A stretch of DNA of 18,360 nucleotides from SVEL01 sp045126475. Its GTDB lineage: Bacteria > Bacillota > Clostridia > Lachnospirales > Lachnospiraceae. Location of the stretch: NCBI GenBank assembly GCA_045126475.1, contig JBGVOL010000059.1, positions 1-18,360 on the forward strand, in the 5' to 3' direction. Of the stretch, positions 6,255-13,770 are shown in pieces (the stretch's first letter is position 1; each line of letters opens with the position of its first letter). The notes beneath the pieces are model-generated. The model did no database searches. It was not told where the DNA came from and saw only the letters and a list, made by a program, of their open reading frames with translations. Made by a program: the position numbers and the translations under genes.

Positions 6255-6830
6255 ATGGGTGATTTGTTAAAAATTGCTGTATCGGCAGCTTTAATAAATA
6301 ATGTTGTTTTAAGCCAGTTCTTTGGTCTTTGTCCTTTCCTTGGCGTTTCAAAGAAAACTAAGACGGCTGCCGGAATGGGTGCTGCTGTAGTGTTCGTTAT
6401 GACTATTGCTTCAGCGTTGTCATATGTAGTATATACACAGGTGCTTGTGAGATTCGGTGTTGAATATCTTGAGACGATAGTATTTATTCTCCTTATTGCG
6501 GCACTTGTTCAGTTTGTTGAGATGGTCTTAAAGAAGTTTTCACCTGCGCTGTATAAGGCATTAGGTGTATATCTTCCGCTTATTACAACAAACTGTGCGG
6601 TACTTGGTATTGTTATCATCAATGTTCAGAAATCATATAGTTTTATTGAGTCAATAGTCAATGCTCTTGGAACAGGCATAGGCTTTACAATAGCTATTAT
6701 TATACTGGCAGGACTCCGTGAGAAGATGGAATACAATAAGATTTCTCCGTCATTTAAAGGAATGCCTATTGCTCTTATAACAGCCGGACTTATGGCAATT
6801 GCATTCAGCGGATTCGCGGGAATTTTGTAA
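6255..6830 (+). CDS. rnfA: Rnf complex subunit A (membrane)
   Basis: RnfA (NqrE-like) is a six-helix membrane protein that forms the inverted-repeat partner of RnfE and shares the intramembrane iron-sulfur centre. Cys26 in FFGLCPFLGVSKK and Cys114 in LPLITTNCAVLG are the conserved ligands. The 191-residue length is typical. The ATG lies one base after the rnfE stop; AGGAGG-type purine repeats at the end of rnfE provide the ribosome site. No anomaly seen. Confidence 0.97.
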   Translation: MGDLLKIAVSAALINNVVLSQFFGLCPFLGVSKKTKTAAGMGAAVVFVMTIASALSYVVYTQVLVRFGVEYLETIVFILLIAALVQFVEMVLKKFSPALYKALGVYLPLITTNCAVLGIVIINVQKSYSFIESIVNALGTGIGFTIAIIILAGLREKMEYNKISPSFKGMPIALITAGLMAIAFSGFAGIL

Positions 6831-6842
6831 GGAGGTATAAGG

Positions 6843-7646
6843 ATGAATATTTCAGCTATAGTTATTGCATGCCTTGTTGTAGGTGTAACAGGACTTATCA
6901 TCGGTGTACTTCTTGGATTTGCCGGTAAAGTATTTGAAGTTCAGGTTGATGAGCGGGAGGTTAAAGTCCGTGAGGTACTTCCCGGAAGTAACTGCGGCGG
7001 ATGCGGATATGCCGGATGCGATGCACTTGCAGAGGCAATTGCAAAGGGAAATGCCCCTGCAAACGGATGCCCGGTAGGAGGAGCTGCCGTTGCAGAGAAG
7101 GTTGCAAAGATTATGGGTACAGAGGTGTCTGCAACGAAATATGTTGCTTATGTTAAGTGTAACGGCGATTGTGATTCAGCTCCCGTAAATTATGAGTATC
7201 ATGGTAATATGAGCTGCAAGGAAGCTGTTTATGTTACAGGAGGCGGACCCAAAAAGTGTTCATACGGGTGTATGGGACTTGGCTCCTGTGTAAGAGCCTG
7301 TGACTTTGGTGCTATTTCTGTTATAAACGGAATTGCCGTTGTTGACAGGGAAAAGTGCGTTTCCTGCGGAAAATGTGTTAAGGAATGTCCTAAACATCTT
7401 ATTGAGCTTGTTCCTTATGACAGCAGGGTTCATGTTGAATGTAATTCAAAAGACAAGGGTGTTGCCGTAAAGGCTTCTTGCTCAAAGGGATGCATAGGAT
7501 GCATGCTCTGTGAAAAGAGCTGTAAGTTCGACGCAATTCATGTAGAAAACAATATTGCACATATTGACTATGATAAATGCATAAATTGTGGTCTATGTGC
7601 AATGAAATGTCCGACTAAAGTAATAAAAAAATTGGAAAAAAAGTAA
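6843..7646 (+). CDS. rnfB: Rnf complex subunit B (ferredoxin-type, electron entry)
   Basis: RnfB accepts electrons from reduced ferredoxin and passes them to the membrane subunits. The 267-residue protein has an N-terminal membrane helix (residues 5-25), then the Fe-S domain GSNCGGCGYAGCDALAEAI with Cys51, 54, 59 and 76 as [4Fe-4S] ligands. A ferredoxin-like block follows with CSYGCMGLGSCVRAC (139-153) and CVSCGKCVKECP (172-183), then a second with CSKGCIGCMLCEKSC (213-227) and CINCGLCAMKCP (246-257). The cysteines suffice for five [4Fe-4S] clusters, in the usual range for clostridial RnfB. The ribosome site AAGGAGGT at 6829-6836 overlaps the rnfA stop. It is the last gene of the operon and is followed by a long inverted repeat. 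Confidence 0.96.
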   Translation: MNISAIVIACLVVGVTGLIIGVLLGFAGKVFEVQVDEREVKVREVLPGSNCGGCGYAGCDALAEAIAKGNAPANGCPVGGAAVAEKVAKIMGTEVSATKYVAYVKCNGDCDSAPVNYEYHGNMSCKEAVYVTGGGPKKCSYGCMGLGSCVRACDFGAISVINGIAVVDREKCVSCGKCVKECPKHLIELVPYDSRVHVECNSKDKGVAVKASCSKGCIGCMLCEKSCKFDAIHVENNIAHIDYDKCINCGLCAMKCPTKVIKKLEKK

Positions 7647-7666
7647 ATATATCTGAATATTTAATA

Positions 7667-7703
7667 AAATGTCCATAATTTGCATTGCAAATTATGGACA
7701 TTT
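7667..7703. terminator. Long inverted repeat after rnfB: probable terminator overlapping a promoter
   Basis: The left arm AAATGTCCATAATTTGCA (7667-7684) and the right arm TGCAAATTATGGACATTT (7686-7703) are perfect complements around a single T, giving 18-bp arms. A run of A lies upstream and TTTATACTTTATT downstream, so it can end the rnf transcript in the + direction, though the T-tract is broken and the stem is AT-rich. The right arm contains TGGACA (7695-7700), which is also the -35 box of the next promoter, so a protein-binding operator is an alternative or additional role. Confidence 0.6.
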
Positions 7704-7723
7704 ATACTTTATTGTGATAAAAT
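7695..7723 (+). promoter_or_regulatory. Sigma-A promoter of the GGDEF-EAL gene
   Basis: TGGACA at 7695-7700, a 17-base spacer, and TAAAAT at 7718-7723 preceded by a TGn extension (TGA at 7715-7717). Ten of the twelve hexamer positions match consensus. The predicted start is near 7730, about 45 bases before the start codon. The -35 box sits inside the inverted repeat. Confidence 0.65.
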
Positions 7724-7772
7724 AATGGCATATTTATGGGAATGCGTCTTTGATGATGTGAAAGGGGGATGC

Positions 7773-9443
7773 ATGATGGATGCCGAAGATAAAGAACGTA
7801 TCAAAGAGGAATATGAGAAGATTCTTAATGTGATTGCAGATTGCACCGATGATTATATATATTTATTTGATTTGTCCAATGACTATTACAGGGTTTCTGA
7901 AAGTATTGTTGAGAAATTTGACCTGCCTTCTTCAAAATTTTATAATGCCACAGAGCATATTATGAAGATTGTTTATCCTGAAGACAGGGAAAAACTCAGT
8001 GCCGATGTCAACAGGATTATTTCAGGACAGCAGGTTAAGCATGACCTCGAGTACAGATGGGTTGACCGTGACGGTAAAGTCGCATGGATTAACTGTTCAG
8101 GAAGACTTGTAGATGTAGGAACAGATTCAAAGGTGCTTGTAGGACGCATACACAGACTCGGAACAAGAAGAACGGCTGATGATTTGACGGGATTACTTAC
8201 GGAAGCACATTTTAAGACCAATTATGAGAAGTTTGTCCAAAACAGCCTTAATTTACAAAGTTCATTCATAATGATCGGAATTGACAATCTTAAAGATATT
8301 AACCAGCGATTCGGTCTGTCCGGTGGCGATAAGGCTTTGAAATATGTCAGTGAAGCGATAGAACGCTGTAAAGATATGATTATAAGAGTTTACCGTATGG
8401 ATGGAGATGTGTTTGTTGTCAGCATAAACGACAACAGCAATTATGCAAGACTGGTTTATTCATCCATTAGGGAAAAACTTGATGAAATAATCAGTGAAAA
8501 TGATTATGACATATTCTTTACAATATCGGCAGGAATTGTTGATATGGAAAAAGACATGACATTTGGTATGCTGAAAGTAAAGCTTGAGTTTGCATTGTAT
8601 CAGGCCAAGAAGAAAGGAAGAAACTGTCTGGTGGTATACAATGAAGAGAGTTATAACGAGTATATGGAACTCCTTGAAATTCAGGGGCTTTTAAGAGAAT
8701 CAATCAACAATGATTATGCCGGATATGAAGTTTATTATCAGCCGATTGTTGATTCAGCGACAGGAAAACTCATAGGAGCAGAGGCTCTGCTAAGGTGGCA
8801 CTGTGATAAATACGGTAATCTCTCGCCCGCACAGTTTATTCCTATACTTGAAGAGAGCGGTCTTATAATCCCTGTCGGCAAATGGGTTTCATATATGGCC
8901 ATAAAGCAGTGCAAGGAATGGCAGAAGTATATGCCTGATTTTAAGATAAATATTAACCTGTCATACATACAGATTAAAAAGAGTAACGTTGCCGTGGATA
9001 TTCTCAATCTTATAGACAAGATTGGAATTGATCCAAGGTATCTTACATTTGAATTTACAGAGAGTACATATATTGAGAACGATATGACGGTTCGAAAGTT
9101 AATAAAAACTTTTAATAATGAGGGAATAAAGCTTGCTCTTGATGATTTTGGAACAGGTTATTCCAATCTTGCATATCTGCAGAACCTTAATGTAGATATT
9201 ATTAAAATCGACAGGTCGTTTGTCAATAAGGCAATGCAGGATGAAAATGTATACAGTGTGATACGTCATATTATTGATATGGCACATAATTTGGAGCTTT
9301 CTGTATGTATTGAGGGTATAGAAAGTGAGGCTGAACAGGATAAAATATGCAAACTTGTTCCGGATTCAATGCAGGGATATCTTTATGGAAAACCTGTTCC
9401 GGCAGAACAGTTTTTGCATGACAACATATCAGCCGCAATGTGA
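7773..9443 (+). CDS. PAS-GGDEF-EAL protein, likely cyclic-di-GMP phosphodiesterase
   Basis: The frame is open from 7680, but that ATG lies in the inverted repeat and upstream of the promoter. ATG 7773 or 7776 follows AAAGGGGGA (7761-7769); with 7773 the product is 556 residues. No membrane segment is visible, so it is probably cytosolic. An N-terminal PAS-like sensor (about residues 15-130) contains DYYRVSESIVEKF and WVDRDGKVAWINCSG. A GGDEF domain (about 135-290) opens with DDLTGLLTEAHF, but its active-site motif reads RMDGDVF instead of RxGGDEF, so cyclase activity is probably lost. The EAL domain (about 305-556) keeps the catalytic set: EALLRW (Glu337), NINLS (Asn395), EFTES, DDFGTGYSN (Asp457, Asp458), Lys478 in IIKID, Glu514 in CIEGI, and Gln534 in MQGYLYGKP. 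It should hydrolyse c-di-GMP, with the GGDEF and PAS parts as sensors. It has its own promoter and terminator. Confidence 0.9.
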   Translation: MMDAEDKERIKEEYEKILNVIADCTDDYIYLFDLSNDYYRVSESIVEKFDLPSSKFYNATEHIMKIVYPEDREKLSADVNRIISGQQVKHDLEYRWVDRDGKVAWINCSGRLVDVGTDSKVLVGRIHRLGTRRTADDLTGLLTEAHFKTNYEKFVQNSLNLQSSFIMIGIDNLKDINQRFGLSGGDKALKYVSEAIERCKDMIIRVYRMDGDVFVVSINDNSNYARLVYSSIREKLDEIISENDYDIFFTISAGIVDMEKDMTFGMLKVKLEFALYQAKKKGRNCLVVYNEESYNEYMELLEIQGLLRESINNDYAGYEVYYQPIVDSATGKLIGAEALLRWHCDKYGNLSPAQFIPILEESGLIIPVGKWVSYMAIKQCKEWQKYMPDFKININLSYIQIKKSNVAVDILNLIDKIGIDPRYLTFEFTESTYIENDMTVRKLIKTFNNEGIKLALDDFGTGYSNLAYLQNLNVDIIKIDRSFVNKAMQDENVYSVIRHIIDMAHNLELSVCIEGIESEAEQDKICKLVPDSMQGYLYGKPVPAEQFLHDNISAAM

Positions 9444-9469
9444 ATAAAAAAATAATAAGTAAAAATAAT

Positions 9470-9503
9470 AAGGCAGAGGATTTTTTCCTCTGCCTTTGTT
9501 GTT
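9470..9503 (+). terminator. Rho-independent terminator after the GGDEF-EAL gene
   Basis: An 11-bp perfect stem, AAGGCAGAGGA (9470-9480) with TCCTCTGCCTT (9486-9496), encloses a T5 loop and is followed by TGTTGTTG. The stem is strong but the T-tract is interrupted by G. It separates this gene from the germination gene downstream. Confidence 0.8.
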
Positions 9504-9534
9504 GTGAGACTGTTCAAAAAAGGAGGAATTAAAG

Positions 9535-10935
9535 TTGCTTGTCAGAAATATTAAGAACAACATTGATTTACTTAATAGAAATTTGCGTGTAGAATCAAGC
9601 TTTGATTTGATATACAAAACCTTTGAGATTGCAAAAAAGACAGCCTGTATCTATTTTATTGACGGATTTGTAAAAGACGATATAATGGAAAAACTGCTTG
9701 AAGCTTTTGCAGGTATTGATGAAGAAACATTTCCGGAAAATGCACATTCATTTTTAAAGCAGCAGATGCCTTATGTTGAAGTTGACATTACAGATGATAT
9801 TGAAAAAATAAAGACTGATATTCTTTCGGGAGTGACAGGTCTTATAATTGATACTTATGATAAGGCAATACTTATAGACTGCAGAACATATCCCGGAAGA
9901 AACGTTGAAGAGCCAAATAAGGATAAAGTTTTGAGAGGACCAAGGGACGGATTTGTTGAAACTATTGTGATGAACGCTGCCCTTATAAGGCGACGAATAA
10001 GAAGTGAATATCTGTCGATGGAGATGTATAATGTGGGAAGTCTTTCCAAAACAGATGTAGCGGTAGTGTATATGGAAAATAAAGTAGATAAAAAACTTCT
10101 TGCTGATGTTGTAAAACGTATTAAGAATATTAATGTTGAGAGCCTTACAATGAATCAGGAAAGCCTTGCTGAATGTATGTATAAAGGAAAATGGTATAAT
10201 CCGTTTCCTAAATTCCGCTATACGGAAAGACCTGATGCAACAGCATCGGCCGTTCTGGAAGGCCATATTGTTGTACTTGTTGACAATTCTCCGTCAGCGA
10301 TGGTTGTTCCGACTAATTTTTTTGATGTGGTTGAGGAGCCGGATGATTATTATTTTCCGCCGGTTACCGGAACATATTTAAGATTTACAAGATGTGTAAT
10401 TTCATTTTTTGCCCTTTTTCTCACACCTATATATGTACTTTTGGTAATGAATCCCCAGTTTGTTCCTGAGTGGCTGGAGTTTATTCTTATAGAGGGAGAG
10501 ATAAATGTACCGATTGTTCTTCAGCTGCTCATACTTGAGATTGCCATTGACGGACTTAAGCTTGCCGCCGTAAATACGCCGGACATGCTGAACACACCAC
10601 TTAGTGTTATTACGGGAATAGTTCTGGGACAGCAGGCTGTAGATTCGGGCTGGTTTAACGCTGAAATATTACTGTATATGGCATTTGTTGCATTTGCAAA
10701 CTTTACCCACGGCAGCTATGAATTAAGTTATGCAATCAAATTTTTCAGAATTATTTTTTTGATACTTACTGCATGGCTTGGCGTGTGGGGACTTATTATA
10801 GGCTGTGTACTCCTTGTGGCAGCTCTTTTTACAAATAAAACTGTTGCCAATGAAAGCTATATGTATCCGCTTTTTCCGCTTAATGCAAAGAAACTGTTTG
10901 AGAAATTTGTGCGAAAGCAGAAGAAAGCAAATTAG
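9535..10935 (+). CDS. spoVAF: Spore germination protein, GerA-A / SpoVAF family
   Basis: The start is TTG at 9535, supported by AAGGAGG at 9520-9526 with 8-base spacing (466 residues). The protein has a long soluble N-terminal domain (about 1-280) with the family motif GPRDGFVETI (135-144) followed by NAALIRRRIR, then the hallmark membrane half beginning PPVTGTYLRFTRC with about five helices to about residue 440, and a basic C-terminus. GerA-type A subunits sit in the spore inner membrane and form nutrient-gated channels with B and C subunits; SpoVAF is the paralogue that acts with the SpoVA Ca-dipicolinate channel. The sequence looks closer to SpoVAF than to GerAA, but I cannot separate them firmly by eye. 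No B or C subunit and no other spoVA gene is adjacent. It is monocistronic and converges on apbE, with only 7 bases between their stop codons. Confidence 0.82.
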   Translation: MLVRNIKNNIDLLNRNLRVESSFDLIYKTFEIAKKTACIYFIDGFVKDDIMEKLLEAFAGIDEETFPENAHSFLKQQMPYVEVDITDDIEKIKTDILSGVTGLIIDTYDKAILIDCRTYPGRNVEEPNKDKVLRGPRDGFVETIVMNAALIRRRIRSEYLSMEMYNVGSLSKTDVAVVYMENKVDKKLLADVVKRIKNINVESLTMNQESLAECMYKGKWYNPFPKFRYTERPDATASAVLEGHIVVLVDNSPSAMVVPTNFFDVVEEPDDYYFPPVTGTYLRFTRCVISFFALFLTPIYVLLVMNPQFVPEWLEFILIEGEINVPIVLQLLILEIAIDGLKLAAVNTPDMLNTPLSVITGIVLGQQAVDSGWFNAEILLYMAFVAFANFTHGSYELSYAIKFFRIIFLILTAWLGVWGLIIGCVLLVAALFTNKTVANESYMYPLFPLNAKKLFEKFVRKQKKAN

Positions 10936-10942
10936 TTATATG

Positions 10943-12073
10943 TTATTTTAATACAATATACTTTCCGTCATATGTCAGTCCGTCGGAGAGTATAATATTG
11001 TAATCCTTATCAATGATTATACATTCAATATTATGTTTTGTATCTTCGTTTATAAATTTTAAAATATCATCTGCTGAATACAAAAGACATCCTGTAGTAT
11101 AACAGTCGGCAACAAGGGAACTGTCGCAGATTACCGTGACGGAAAGAATACCGTTATCGGCAGGGTATCCGGTGGTACAGTCTATAATATGATGGTATAT
11201 GGTTCCGTCTTGCTTAAAATATCTCTCATATATTCCTGATGTGACAATGGATTTATCTGCTACTTTGCATTTGGCAAAAATATCGGATGAATCAGAAAAA
11301 GGTTTCCTGATACCTATTGTATACATTGAATTGTCGTATTTATCTCCTATGACAAGAACGTTGCCGCCAAGGTTTATGATTGCCTCTTTAACACCTTTGG
11401 ACTTAAGAAACTCTCCAAGTCTGTCGGCAATATATCCTTTTGCGGACGCACCGAGATTTATTTCGGGAGCATGAATTGTTTTTTCAGACTTATCTGTTGA
11501 GTCAGGACTATTATAAATAACAGAAATTTTGTCTCCTGATAAGGTATACTGATGATTCTTCATATTTTCAAGAACTGACTGAATTTGTTCATCTTCAGGG
11601 ATTATTCTGTTTTCGTAGTTCCATAAATCACACAGATTTCCTGAGAAAATAGAAAATCTGTCACCGAAAACCTCTGAGTATTTTAAGGTTTCTCTGATTA
11701 ATTCCGAAAGCTCATCAGAGATGCGAACCTCTTTTCCTGTCAGGTATTCTTCAGTGTGATTCAATTTGTATAATTCACTTTTTTCATCGGTTCTGCTGAA
11801 AATATACTGATATTTTTCACAGATGTCCATACATTCATCAAGAAGCCTTGTGATTTCATTATAACTGTTTATATAGCCGCCATAATTTTCTTTTGTGTCA
11901 TAAATGGTTATAGATATGACAGTATCAAAATAAAAACCTTCTTTTGATACGGGACTGTCAGAGTAATGTTTGCCTTTAACGCATATGATAAGTATCACAG
12001 ATATTAGGGACATTAGAATGATTGCTGCAACAGTATGATAATTACGTATTAGTTTATTGTTTAAGCCTCTCAT
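10943..12073 (-). CDS. apbE: FAD:protein FMN transferase (ApbE family)
   Basis: ApbE uses FAD to attach FMN covalently to Thr/Ser in Dxx(S/T)GAT motifs of extracytoplasmic flavoproteins. The 376-residue protein has one N-terminal membrane helix (residues 14-31) and an outside catalytic domain. Family marks are YIFSRTDEKSELYKLN (90-105), INLGASAKGYIADRL (205-219), INLGGNVLVIG (233-243), VTSGIYERYF (277-286) and HHIIDCTTGYPAD (294-306), the flavin and Mg2+-binding core. A Cys31 follows LII at the end of the helix, but the preceding residues are not a good lipobox, so a membrane-anchored form is more likely than a lipoprotein. It lies within 8 kb of its predicted substrates RnfD and RnfG and diverges from a NusG-II/Gx pair. 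The ribosome site (AAAGG, about 14 bases upstream) is weak. Confidence 0.92.
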   Translation of the reverse strand: MRGLNNKLIRNYHTVAAIILMSLISVILIICVKGKHYSDSPVSKEGFYFDTVISITIYDTKENYGGYINSYNEITRLLDECMDICEKYQYIFSRTDEKSELYKLNHTEEYLTGKEVRISDELSELIRETLKYSEVFGDRFSIFSGNLCDLWNYENRIIPEDEQIQSVLENMKNHQYTLSGDKISVIYNSPDSTDKSEKTIHAPEINLGASAKGYIADRLGEFLKSKGVKEAIINLGGNVLVIGDKYDNSMYTIGIRKPFSDSSDIFAKCKVADKSIVTSGIYERYFKQDGTIYHHIIDCTTGYPADNGILSVTVICDSSLVADCYTTGCLLYSADDILKFINEDTKHNIECIIIDKDYNIILSDGLTYDGKYIVLK

Positions 12074-12106
12074 TTTAATAAGCGCTGACCTTTCATTTTT
12101 TTACTG

Positions 12107-12135
12107 ATTATAGCATGGAAAAAATATGATTTCCA
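12107..12135 (-). promoter_or_regulatory. Promoter of apbE
   Basis: On the minus strand, TGGAAA (12130-12135) is followed by a 17-base spacer and TATAAT (12107-12112) with a TGC extension, giving an extended -10. The expected start lies about 27 bases before the ATG at 12073. Confidence 0.62.
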
Positions 12136-12143
12136 CATGGTTG

Positions 12144-12172
12144 TTGCTTTTTTTATGATGCTGTGATATTAT
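12144..12172 (+). promoter_or_regulatory. Promoter of the NusG-II / Gx / ruvAB transcript
   Basis: TTGCTT (12144-12149), a 17-base spacer and TATTAT (12167-12172) preceded by the TGn extension. Its -35 box is 8 bases from the -35 box of the divergent apbE promoter, so the two polymerase sites abut and could be co-regulated or mutually exclusive. Confidence 0.6.
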
Positions 12173-12218
12173 AGAAAAATACAGAGAACATAAGTTCGTT
12201 AAAGGAGAACAGATTAAT

Positions 12219-12611
12219 ATGTTACAGAAAAGCAGAATTAAAAACGATGTAATATTAATGGCAGTCCTGCTTGCGGCTGTATGTATTGTGAGCGTTTTCC
12301 TTTATTTTAAAAACAGAGATTTTTCTAAACTTACCGTAGAGATAAGTGTTAATGGTGAAACAGTGTATACTTTTCCTCTGGGTGAGAGCAGCGAATACAA
12401 TATGGAGATGCAGCTTGATACAGGAAACTATCTTGTTATTGAGAATGGCTTTGTGTATGTTAAAGATGCAGACTGTCCGGACAGGCTTTGCGTAAAACAG
12501 GGAAAGATATCAGAAGCCGGTCAGTCCATAATCTGCCTGCCTCACAGACTTGTTATTAAGATAACGGGTGAAAACGAACATAACAGTGGCGGATTGGATG
12601 TGATACAATGA
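12219..12611 (+). CDS. NusG domain II (NusG_II)-containing membrane-anchored protein
   Basis: This 130-residue protein has an N-terminal membrane helix (about residues 11-30) and an extracytoplasmic beta-domain of the NusG_II family. The signature is DADCPDRLCVKQG (83-95) and IICLPHRLVIKI (104-115), with Cys86, Cys91 and Cys106 conserved in the family. Despite the name it has no KOW/NGN transcription domain. Proteins of this type are commonly encoded next to Gx-transporter/heptaprenyl synthase component I-like proteins and ApbE-linked flavoprotein genes; from memory the EetA/EetB pair of flavin-based extracellular electron transfer loci is similar. Its molecular function is unknown to me. The ATG has AAAGGAGA at 12201-12208, and the 3' end overlaps the next gene by 4 bases (ATGA), so the two are translationally coupled. 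Confidence 0.85.
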   Translation: MLQKSRIKNDVILMAVLLAAVCIVSVFLYFKNRDFSKLTVEISVNGETVYTFPLGESSEYNMEMQLDTGNYLVIENGFVYVKDADCPDRLCVKQGKISEAGQSIICLPHRLVIKITGENEHNSGGLDVIQ

Positions 12612-13117
12612 GAGATGATAAGATTACAAAAATAGCCATCGTCGGTGTCATATCTGCATTTGCCATAATTCTCGGGTACGTTGAGTCGCTGATATCGCTT
12701 GGTTTTTTTATTCCGGGAGTCAAGCTCGGTCTTGCAAATCTTGCCATAGTGACTGTTATGTATATTTACGGCAATAAAGAAGCATTCACAGTAAATTTTA
12801 TCAGAATACTTATATCAGGTCTGCTTTTTACCAATATTTTCAGTATTCTTTTCAGTCTTGCCGGAGCCGTCATAAGTTTTGCCGTGATGGCCATACTGAA
12901 AAAGACTGACAAATTCTCTGTGATGGGAGTAAGTATCGCAGGTGGGGTAAGCCATAATGTTGGGCAGATAATTATAGCGGCATTTGTCGTTGAGACATAC
13001 AGTGTCATTTATTATGTTCCGGTTCTTATGGTTTCAGGCATTGTAACAGGTATGATAATCGGTGTCGTATCAGGCATTCTGATAAAGTATCTTAAAAATA
13101 TTATGAGAATACATTAA
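12608..13117 (+). CDS. Gx transporter family / heptaprenyl diphosphate synthase component I-like membrane protein
   Basis: This 169-residue protein has about five hydrophobic segments and the family's Gly-rich pattern. It opens with ITKIAIVGVISAFAIILGYV and continues with FFIPGVKLGLANLAIV and GGVSHNVGQIIIAAFV, the two most conserved parts of the Hpre_diP_synt_I (PF07456) family. The older name, heptaprenyl diphosphate synthase component I, is probably misleading here, since the sequence is a small integral membrane protein resembling ECF transporter S components. It overlaps the NusG_II gene by 4 bases. A role in handling a quinone, flavin or isoprenoid for a membrane redox system is plausible from context but unproven. 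No terminator lies between it and ruvA, 24 bases downstream, so they probably share a transcript. Confidence 0.85.
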   Translation: MRDDKITKIAIVGVISAFAIILGYVESLISLGFFIPGVKLGLANLAIVTVMYIYGNKEAFTVNFIRILISGLLFTNIFSILFSLAGAVISFAVMAILKKTDKFSVMGVSIAGGVSHNVGQIIIAAFVVETYSVIYYVPVLMVSGIVTGMIIGVVSGILIKYLKNIMRIH

Positions 13118-13141
13118 ATTTTAGAAAGAGCAGGAAAGACT

Positions 13142-13744
13142 ATGATTGGTTTTGTTAATGGTGAAATAGAAGAGATAAGCGATGACAGAGTCCTTGTTGA
13201 TTGCGGATTCATGGGATACAATATTTTTGTTCCGGGCAATGTTATAGAATACTGCCATCAGGGAGATGAGGTGAAGCTTTACACATACATGAGCGTAAGG
13301 GAAGATGCAGTTAATCTTTTTGGATTTCTTACTAAGGATGAACTTAATGTTTTTAAAATGCTCATAACGGTCAATGGTATAGGACCCAAGGGGGCACTTG
13401 CCATTCTTACCATAATGACGCCAAATGATTTGCGTTTAGCGGTTATGTCAGAGGATTCAAAGCTTATCAGCAGAGCACCGGGAATAGGTGCCAAAACTGC
13501 TCAGAAGGTTATTTTGGAATTAAAGGATAAATTAAAGATTGATGATGTTTATTGTGAAGACGGTTTGACGATAGGTGAAAACAATACCCATAACGGCAAT
13601 AAACAGATTGTGGATGATGCCATGGAGGCTCTTACGGCTCTGGGATATTCACAGACAGAGGCACTAAAGGCCATTAAAGCATGCGATTTGTCATTGTGTT
13701 TTGATGCGGAGGATGTTATTAAGCTTGCTCTTAAAAATATGTAA
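13142..13744 (+). CDS. ruvA: Holliday junction branch migration protein RuvA
   Basis: RuvA tetramers clamp the four-way DNA junction and recruit RuvB motors during recombination and fork repair. The 200-residue protein starts MIGFVNGEIEEI, the typical OB-fold entry, and has two helix-hairpin-helix motifs, NGIGPKGALAIL (78-89) and PGIGAKTAQKVILELKDKL (113-131). After a variable linker, domain III (about 151-200, DDAMEALTALGYSQTEALKAI) contacts RuvB. The ribosome site is GGAAAG. It is followed by ruvB after a 26-base gap; no ruvC is present, as usual in Firmicutes, which use RecU. Confidence 0.97.
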   Translation: MIGFVNGEIEEISDDRVLVDCGFMGYNIFVPGNVIEYCHQGDEVKLYTYMSVREDAVNLFGFLTKDELNVFKMLITVNGIGPKGALAILTIMTPNDLRLAVMSEDSKLISRAPGIGAKTAQKVILELKDKLKIDDVYCEDGLTIGENNTHNGNKQIVDDAMEALTALGYSQTEALKAIKACDLSLCFDAEDVIKLALKNM

Positions 13745-13770
13745 TTGTTTACAGGAGAATAGTGATACAT

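Noticed and set aside
7680..7772. ATG at 7680 as the start of the GGDEF-EAL gene
   Set aside because: It lies within the inverted repeat and upstream of the predicted transcription start.
9442..9470. Possible sigma-G promoter GAATA-N17-AATAATA for the germination gene
   Set aside because: The spacer is one base short, the -10 lacks the leading C, and the region is almost pure A/T, so a chance match is likely. The start would fall inside the terminator stem.
9754..10266. 170-codon minus-strand frame inside the germination gene
   Set aside because: It is antisense to a well-supported gene, has low-complexity composition and no ribosome site or recognisable domain.
10978..11986. ApbE as a lipoprotein (Cys31 after the membrane helix)
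   Set aside because: The residues before Cys31 are LII, which does not fit the usual L-(A/S/I)-(G/A)-C lipobox, so a plain membrane anchor is preferred.
13762..13770. GTG at 13762 as the ruvB start
   Set aside because: Only 4 bases separate it from AGGAG, and it would add MIH before a typical MERRIINTEL start. It cannot be fully excluded.
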